Source: Treponema sp.
GTDB lineage: Bacteria > Spirochaetota > Spirochaetia > Treponematales > Treponemataceae
Direction: 5' to 3'
DNA length: 46,410 bases
Assembly: GCA_018385415.1 (NCBI GenBank)
Contig: JAHAZA010000109.1
Location: 1-46,410, forward strand
In this document: one piece after another, positions 41,855-46,410 of the stretch
Layout of the letters: every line of letters begins with the position of its first letter
Position numbering within the stretch: the stretch's first letter is position 1
The notes under the pieces: generated by a model
Seen by the model: the letters and a program-made list of their open reading frames with translations, nothing else
Told to the model about the DNA's origin: nothing
The model's database searches: none
Made by a program: the position numbers and the translations under genes

Positions 41855-43147
41855 ATGAGTGAAATTAAAGATTTAGGAATTGAAACAAAATGTCTTCATG
41901 CCGGATATTCACCAAAGAATGGTGAACCTCGTATGATTCCTATTATTCAGAGTACAACTTTTAAATATGATTCAAGTGAAAAAATGGGAGAATTGTTTGA
42001 CCTTAAGGCAAGCGGTTATTTCTATTCTCGTCTTCAGAATCCTACATGTGATATGGTTGCTGCAAAAATTGCAGCTCTTGAAGGTGGAACTTGTGCAATG
42101 CTTACAGGTTCTGGTCAGGCTGCTACATTTATGGCAATTTTTAATATTGCAAATGCAGGAGATCACGTTGTAGCAAGTTCGACAATCTACGGTGGAAGTT
42201 TTAATCTTTTTAATGTTACAATGCGCAAGATGGGAATCGATTTTACTTTTGTTGATCCTGACTGTTCTGATGAAGAACTTGAGGCAGCATTTAAACCAAA
42301 TACAAAAGCAGTATTCGGGGAAACAATTGCAAACCCAGCATTGATTGTATTTGATATTGAACGTTTTGCAAATGCAGCTCATAAACATGGAGTGCCACTT
42401 ATTGTTGATAATACATTTGCAACTCCAGTAAACTGTAATCCATTTAAATTTGGATGTGATATTGTTACACATTCAACAACAAAATATATGGATGGTCATG
42501 ATGCAACTCTTGGTGGTGTAATTGTTGACTCAGGAAAGTTTGACTGGATGGCACATGCTTCAAAATTCCCTGGATTGTGTACACCTGATGAAAGCTATCA
42601 CGGAGTTACATATGCAACTCAGTTTGGAAAAGAAGGAGCATATATTACAAAAGCAACAGTACAGTTAATGCGTGATTTTGGTTGTGTACAGTCTCCAATC
42701 AATGCTTATATGCTCAATCTTGGCCTTGAATCACTTCCTTTACGTATGGCTCGTCATGTTGAAAATGCAACAAAGATTGCAAAATTCCTTGAAGGTAATG
42801 ATAAAGTTTCATGGGTTAATTATCCTGGACTTGAAGGTAATAAATACTATGAACGTGCAAAAAAATATATGCCAAATGGTACTTGTGGTGTAATTAGTTT
42901 TGGAGTAAAAGGTGGTCGTGCTGCTGCAGAAAAGTTTATGGCAAATCTAAAACTTGGAATGATTGCAACACATGTTGCTGATGCAAGAACCTGTTGTCTC
43001 CATCCTGCAAGTTCAACACACAGACAGATGAATGATGAAGAACTTGTAGCAGCTGGAGTTTCACCAGACTTGATTCGTCTCTCTGTTGGTATTGAAAATG
43101 CTGATGACCTTCTAAATGATGTTAGTAATGCATTAAAGAATATTTAA
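41855..43147 (+). CDS. metY: O-acetylhomoserine sulfhydrylase family enzyme
   Basis: PLP enzyme of the Cys/Met metabolism group. The 430-residue length and the motifs point to MetY, which makes homocysteine (or methionine) directly from O-acetylhomoserine and sulfide or methanethiol: ETKCLHAGYSPKNGEPR near the N-terminus, YSRLQNPTCDMVAAKIAALEGG, SSTIYGGSFNLF, VDNTFATPV, and the PLP lysine Lys210 in THSTTKYMDGH. ADARTCCLHPASSTHRQM near the end is typical of MetY. A methionine gamma-lyase function is the main alternative. GTGAGG precedes the ATG. No SAM riboswitch or T-box is visible upstream. Confidence 0.9.
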   Translation: MSEIKDLGIETKCLHAGYSPKNGEPRMIPIIQSTTFKYDSSEKMGELFDLKASGYFYSRLQNPTCDMVAAKIAALEGGTCAMLTGSGQAATFMAIFNIANAGDHVVASSTIYGGSFNLFNVTMRKMGIDFTFVDPDCSDEELEAAFKPNTKAVFGETIANPALIVFDIERFANAAHKHGVPLIVDNTFATPVNCNPFKFGCDIVTHSTTKYMDGHDATLGGVIVDSGKFDWMAHASKFPGLCTPDESYHGVTYATQFGKEGAYITKATVQLMRDFGCVQSPINAYMLNLGLESLPLRMARHVENATKIAKFLEGNDKVSWVNYPGLEGNKYYERAKKYMPNGTCGVISFGVKGGRAAAEKFMANLKLGMIATHVADARTCCLHPASSTHRQMNDEELVAAGVSPDLIRLSVGIENADDLLNDVSNALKNI

Positions 43148-43177
43148 TAAAGGTGTTTTCATTAAAGGGGAATCTTT

Positions 43178-43240
43178 ATGAAAAAGATATTAGATTCTAA
43201 TTTTTTGAATTTTGAAATTCCTTTTAATATTTGTTATTGA
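43178..43240 (+). CDS. Possible 20-residue small protein
   Basis: The reading frame from ATG 43178 to TGA 43240 gives MKKILDSNFLNFEIPFNICY. AAAGGGG (43164-43170) lies seven bases before the ATG, which is an unusually good ribosome site for a random short frame. No repeated codon indicates attenuation. It is 30 bases after metY and 11 bases before a terminator hairpin, so it would be the last gene of the metY transcript. Whether it is translated is unknown. Confidence 0.35.
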   Translation: MKKILDSNFLNFEIPFNICY

Positions 43241-43251
43241 CGCTTAAACAT

Positions 43252-43289
43252 AAAATACTATGTTATAATAAAACATAGTATTTTTTTTT
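43252..43289 (+). terminator. Intrinsic terminator with a TATAAT box in its loop region
   Basis: Perfect 13-bp stem: AAAATACTATGTT (43252-43264), 7-base loop, AACATAGTATTTT (43272-43284), continuing into a T-run to 43289. An extended -10 TGTTATAAT (43261-43269) lies across the 3' side of the left arm and loop, with TTGACG 21 bases before TATAAT. The sbcD ribosome site TGGAG follows the T-run directly. Confidence 0.8.
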
Positions 43290-43300
43290 GTGGAGCTTAT

Positions 43301-44614
43301 ATGAAATTTATACATACTGCTGACTGGCATCTTGGAAACAAAATGCATGAGGTTGAAAGAACAAAAGAATTTGAAAATTTTTTCAACTGGTTAAAAAATA
43401 CAATTATTGAAGAAAAAGCAGAAGCTCTTGTTGTTGCCGGTGATATTTTTGATACAGCAAATCCACCCACAGAAGCAAAAGCTATGTATATTAAATTTCT
43501 TGCTTCATTAATTGGAAGTGATTGTAGAAACATAATAATTGTAGGTGGAAATCATGATTCGGGTTCACTTCTTGATTCTGAAAAACCTCTTCTTGAATAT
43601 CTTAATATTCATGTAGTAGGAAGTGTTGCTAATATTAAAGCAGAAGATATGGTTTTTGAACTTGTTGATAATGATAATAAACCTTGCTGTATTTGCTGTG
43701 CAATTCCATATGCACATGAAATTGAATTAAGAAAATATTTTGATGAAGAATCTGATATTGGTACCTTTAGTGATAATGCTTACAGTGGCTTGTACAATTC
43801 TGTACTTTCTGCAGCAAAAGAAAAAGATGGTGGACGAAATCTTCCTTTAATTGCAACTGGTCATTTATATGCTGCTGATTTAGAAGGAAGATTTGAATCC
43901 TTTAATGAAGAAGTTGTTTGTGATGACGGTAAAAGAAAACTTGATATTGTAGGAAAATTAGGTTTAGTACATTCACATATTTTTTCTGATGAGTTTGATT
44001 ATGTTGCACTTGGGCATATTCACTATACGACAATGGTTGGTAAAAATCCAAAGATAAGATATTCTGGTTCTCCATTTACATTAGGATTTGATGAAGCAGG
44101 GCTTCCAAGATATGTTCTTTCTGTTGAAATTAATAAAGGTAAAGAAACTTCTGTTTCGAAGATAGAAATTCCTTCTTATAATATTTATAAAAGAATTTCT
44201 GGAAACTGTGAATCTATAAGAAATCAGCTTCAAATGTATGATAGAAAACAGGAGCAAACTGTATATGTCGAAATTTGTTACAAAAGGGAAGATGGAATAA
44301 ATATCCATGATGAACTTGAAGACTTGATAACAGAGCTTGAAGATTTGAATGTGTATGTAATCAGTCGAAAAGTACAGGTGGAAGAAAATGATTTGTTTGA
44401 TACAAATTATAATTTTGATTCAAGAGAGGTAAAGAATCTTCTTCCTGAAGATATTTTTAAAGCCTTGATTTTGCGAAACTTTCCTGAGGATTTGTCTTCG
44501 TTAAGTGAAGAAGATGCAGAAAAACGAAAGAATGAAGTTTTAAATTCCTATCTTTCAATTTTTATGGAAGCCTACAATCGAGCAGAAGCCAATAATTTTG
44601 GAGACAAGAAATGA
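43301..44614 (+). CDS. sbcD: Nuclease SbcCD subunit D
   Basis: Mre11-type metallonuclease that, with SbcC, cuts hairpins and double-strand ends. The 437-residue protein has the phosphoesterase motifs IHTADWHLGN (Asp8, His10), VVAGDIFDTAN, VGGNHDSG, ATGHLYA and ALGHIHY, with all metal ligands in place. A C-terminal capping region follows (RISGNCESIRNQLQ onward). TGGAG lies nine bases before the ATG. The gene begins 12 bases after a terminator, so it needs its own promoter or readthrough. Its stop overlaps the sbcC start (ATGA). Confidence 0.95.
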   Translation: MKFIHTADWHLGNKMHEVERTKEFENFFNWLKNTIIEEKAEALVVAGDIFDTANPPTEAKAMYIKFLASLIGSDCRNIIIVGGNHDSGSLLDSEKPLLEYLNIHVVGSVANIKAEDMVFELVDNDNKPCCICCAIPYAHEIELRKYFDEESDIGTFSDNAYSGLYNSVLSAAKEKDGGRNLPLIATGHLYAADLEGRFESFNEEVVCDDGKRKLDIVGKLGLVHSHIFSDEFDYVALGHIHYTTMVGKNPKIRYSGSPFTLGFDEAGLPRYVLSVEINKGKETSVSKIEIPSYNIYKRISGNCESIRNQLQMYDRKQEQTVYVEICYKREDGINIHDELEDLITELEDLNVYVISRKVQVEENDLFDTNYNFDSREVKNLLPEDIFKALILRNFPEDLSSLSEEDAEKRKNEVLNSYLSIFMEAYNRAEANNFGDKK

Positions 44615-46410
44615 AAATTACAAAAATAGAAATTCTAAATTTAAATTCTCTCAAAGGCTACTGGTGCATTGATTTTAAACATCCAGATTATGAAAAAAAT
44701 CATAATCTTTTTGTAATTTGTGGTAATGTTGGTAGCGGAAAAACTACAATTCTTGATGCCATAACTCTTGCTCTTTATGGAAAAACTCCGCGACAGGAAG
44801 TGAGTAAAGATGTCAATGAAATTATGACTCGTCGCACTGCTGAATGTATGGCTCGTGTTACATATGAATGTAAGAAAGGAACTTATATTTCGGAATTTTC
44901 ACAACATAGAGCCAATAATAAAATTAATGGTTCTTTACAGGCACCTCAGGCAAAAATTACAAACCAAATTACCGGAGAAACTTCAGAAAGAATCAGTATT
45001 TCCAAACTGGAAGAAAAAACAACTGAGATTATTCAGCTTGATTACTCTCAGTTTTTAAAATCTATCATGCTTGCACAGGGGGATTTTAACAGTTTTATTA
45101 ATGCAGATCCAAGAACCAGAGCTGAGATTCTTGCAAAAATTAATGGTACTGAAAAGTATAAAAAATTTGCCTCAATGTTATGGAAAGAAGCAAATGATGC
45201 CATTACAAATTGTAAAAACCTAGAAATTGAATTGAATAAAGTTGAAGTTTTTACAGAAGATCAGATTAAAGAAATTAATAACAATATTAAAAAAATTGAT
45301 ACTCAGGTTAAGTTAAATACTAAAGCCATTAATAATATAGATATAGGTTTAGCATGGCTTAATGATCTTGAGAAGCTTGAATCAAAAAAAGAAGCTGCAG
45401 AAAAAGAACGATCAGAATATTTACAGAAGATTAAAGATTTTTCTGAAAAAGAGACAATTTATTCAAAGGCTGAAAAAGCAAAAAATTGTACAGCAGAATA
45501 TGTTAAATATGATAATCTTCTTGAAGCACAGACAAGAGATGAAAAACTTCTTATTAAAATTAATGATGAAATACAAGAGCAAGAAGTTTTAATCACAAAG
45601 TTAAAGAAAGCCAGTGAAACTGCAGAAAATATTTTTAATGAAGTAAATAATAAGCAGCAGGATAATGAAAATTTATGGACAGCAGTTTCTAAACTTGATG
45701 TTAAAATTAATGGTGCATCTGATAAAACTTTGGATGCATTTAAACAAAAAGAAGAAGCTTTAGAAAAATTTAATACTAAAAAAAGAGCATGTGATAACTA
45801 TATCAAAGAAAATGAAAAACTTAGTAAAGAAAATATAAAACTTTCTGAATATCTGAATTTTAATAAAAAAGATTCAGAGGTTGAAAAAATAATTGTTGTA
45901 CTTACTCAGAAGCAGGAAATCCTTTCTAAAGAAAATGAAAAAATTAAAAAAGATAAAAAAATAGTTTTAACATTAAATGATGAACTTAAACCATTAATTG
46001 AATTAAAAAAGTCAAAAGAAAATTTAATTGAAGAAACAAAATACAGGTTAAAGGAATTTGTTGCTTCAGAATATCTTACAATTTCTTTAATGCTCAAAGA
46101 ATCCTTGTCTAAAGGAAAACCTTGCCCTGTCTGTGGTTCATTGGAACATCCTTCATGTGTACAAACGGATAAGAAACAAAATATAACAAAAAAGGTTGAT
46201 TCTGCAAAGGAAATTGAAATTTCTTCCAATGTATCTGAATTAAATCAAATTCTTGAAAAAACACAAAATGAACTTTCTGAAATATTAAAAAAGATTGATG
46301 GAATTACCAATTCTATATCTTCAGTAAATGACAGTATTACTGAAATGACATCGTCAATAAAAGAACAACTGGATTCGGTTAACTCTCTTATAAGTGATTG
46401 GAATGAATAT
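44611..46410 (+). CDS. sbcC: Nuclease SbcCD subunit C, 5' part (cut by window edge)
   Basis: Rad50/SMC-type ATPase that tethers DNA and controls SbcD. 600 codons are visible and the frame is open to the last base. Walker A is GNVGSGKTTI (residues 38-47), the Q-loop region is MLAQGDFNSFINAD near 154, and a long charged coiled coil follows. The zinc hook GKPCPVCGSLEHPS has Cys505 and Cys508, marking the tip of the coiled coil, so the return arm and Walker B lie outside the window. Walker A has Asn-Val where many relatives have Pro-Asn. It overlaps sbcD by four bases. Confidence 0.95.
   Translation, partial: MKITKIEILNLNSLKGYWCIDFKHPDYEKNHNLFVICGNVGSGKTTILDAITLALYGKTPRQEVSKDVNEIMTRRTAECMARVTYECKKGTYISEFSQHRANNKINGSLQAPQAKITNQITGETSERISISKLEEKTTEIIQLDYSQFLKSIMLAQGDFNSFINADPRTRAEILAKINGTEKYKKFASMLWKEANDAITNCKNLEIELNKVEVFTEDQIKEINNNIKKIDTQVKLNTKAINNIDIGLAWLNDLEKLESKKEAAEKERSEYLQKIKDFSEKETIYSKAEKAKNCTAEYVKYDNLLEAQTRDEKLLIKINDEIQEQEVLITKLKKASETAENIFNEVNNKQQDNENLWTAVSKLDVKINGASDKTLDAFKQKEEALEKFNTKKRACDNYIKENEKLSKENIKLSEYLNFNKKDSEVEKIIVVLTQKQEILSKENEKIKKDKKIVLTLNDELKPLIELKKSKENLIEETKYRLKEFVASEYLTISLMLKESLSKGKPCPVCGSLEHPSCVQTDKKQNITKKVDSAKEIEISSNVSELNQILEKTQNELSEILKKIDGITNSISSVNDSITEMTSSIKEQLDSVNSLISDWNEY

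Noticed and set aside
41972..42472. 166-codon minus-strand frame inside metY
   Set aside because: Rich in Cys, Ile, Lys and Asn without a motif; it is the complement of a well-supported PLP enzyme.
1..46410. CRISPR arrays, insertion sequences, prophage or toxin-antitoxin pairs
   Set aside because: No regularly spaced repeats, transposase, integrase or phage genes were seen in either strand.

Overview
The window is A+T-rich and almost fully coding. It fits the chromosome of a Treponema-like spirochaete. The support is one isoprenoid-linked rod operon (mreB-mreC-mreD-pbp2-rodA), a long sigma-70 with a Lys/Thr/Ala N-terminal extension, several lipobox proteins, a spirochaete-style RecO/RecJ/M23 cluster, tRNAs without encoded CCA, and overall protein similarity. 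The genus is inferred; no 16S gene is present. There is no phage, transposon, CRISPR array or plasmid gene, so this is core genome rather than an accessory island.

Layout. 1-1695 (minus): 5' part of hisS (cut by the window edge) and a NeuB-type sialic/pseudaminic acid synthase. 1805-6495 (plus): a conserved protein with GHKL-like sequence boxes, a lipoprotein, trmB and ligA. 6539-10508 (minus): recO-recJ overlapping by 4 bases, then a secreted M23 peptidase. 10603-11754 (plus): rpoZ under a perfect consensus promoter, then miaA. 11894-14293 (minus): lipoprotein and thrC. 14425-15582 alr (plus) converges on folC (minus, 15605-16948). 17105-20242 (plus): trpS, then a GT4 glycosyltransferase and an acyltransferase that look like a glycolipid pair. 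20310-23811: a CCA-adding enzyme (minus) and a poly(A)-polymerase-type paralogue (plus) flank a thiamine pyrophosphokinase. 23733-26973: a small membrane protein (minus), an SPFH-like membrane protein, aroH and a glycogen synthase. 27059-27220: tRNA-Thr(TGT) and tRNA-Tyr(GTA) with their own promoter and terminator.

27323-36015 (plus): a YkgJ-like cysteine-cluster protein, an MBL hydrolase, mltG, dnaG, rpoD, a zinc-ribbon protein with a very acidic tail, the RNase P RNA gene rnpB, and a membrane TPR protein. 36104-41794: the cell-elongation operon. 41855-43147: an O-acetylhomoserine sulfhydrylase. 43178-43240: a possible 20-codon ORF. 43301-46410: sbcD and the 5' two thirds or so of sbcC, up to and past the zinc hook.

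Functionally the window mixes tRNA maturation and charging (hisS, trmB, miaA, trpS, cca, rnpB, two tRNAs), DNA repair and replication (ligA, recJ, recO, dnaG, sbcCD), transcription (rpoZ, rpoD) and envelope/peptidoglycan work (alr, mltG, M23, rod operon, NeuB, glycolipid pair). I did not find a clearly new multi-gene system. The points most worth a second look are both tRNAs carrying C instead of T at T-loop position 55, a promoter -10 lying inside a terminator hairpin 12 bases before sbcD, perfect stem-loops between a TATAAT box and the RBS of ligA and of the GT4 gene, a possible leaderless neuB mRNA from overlapping divergent promoters, and the GHKL-like orphan at 1805-2974.
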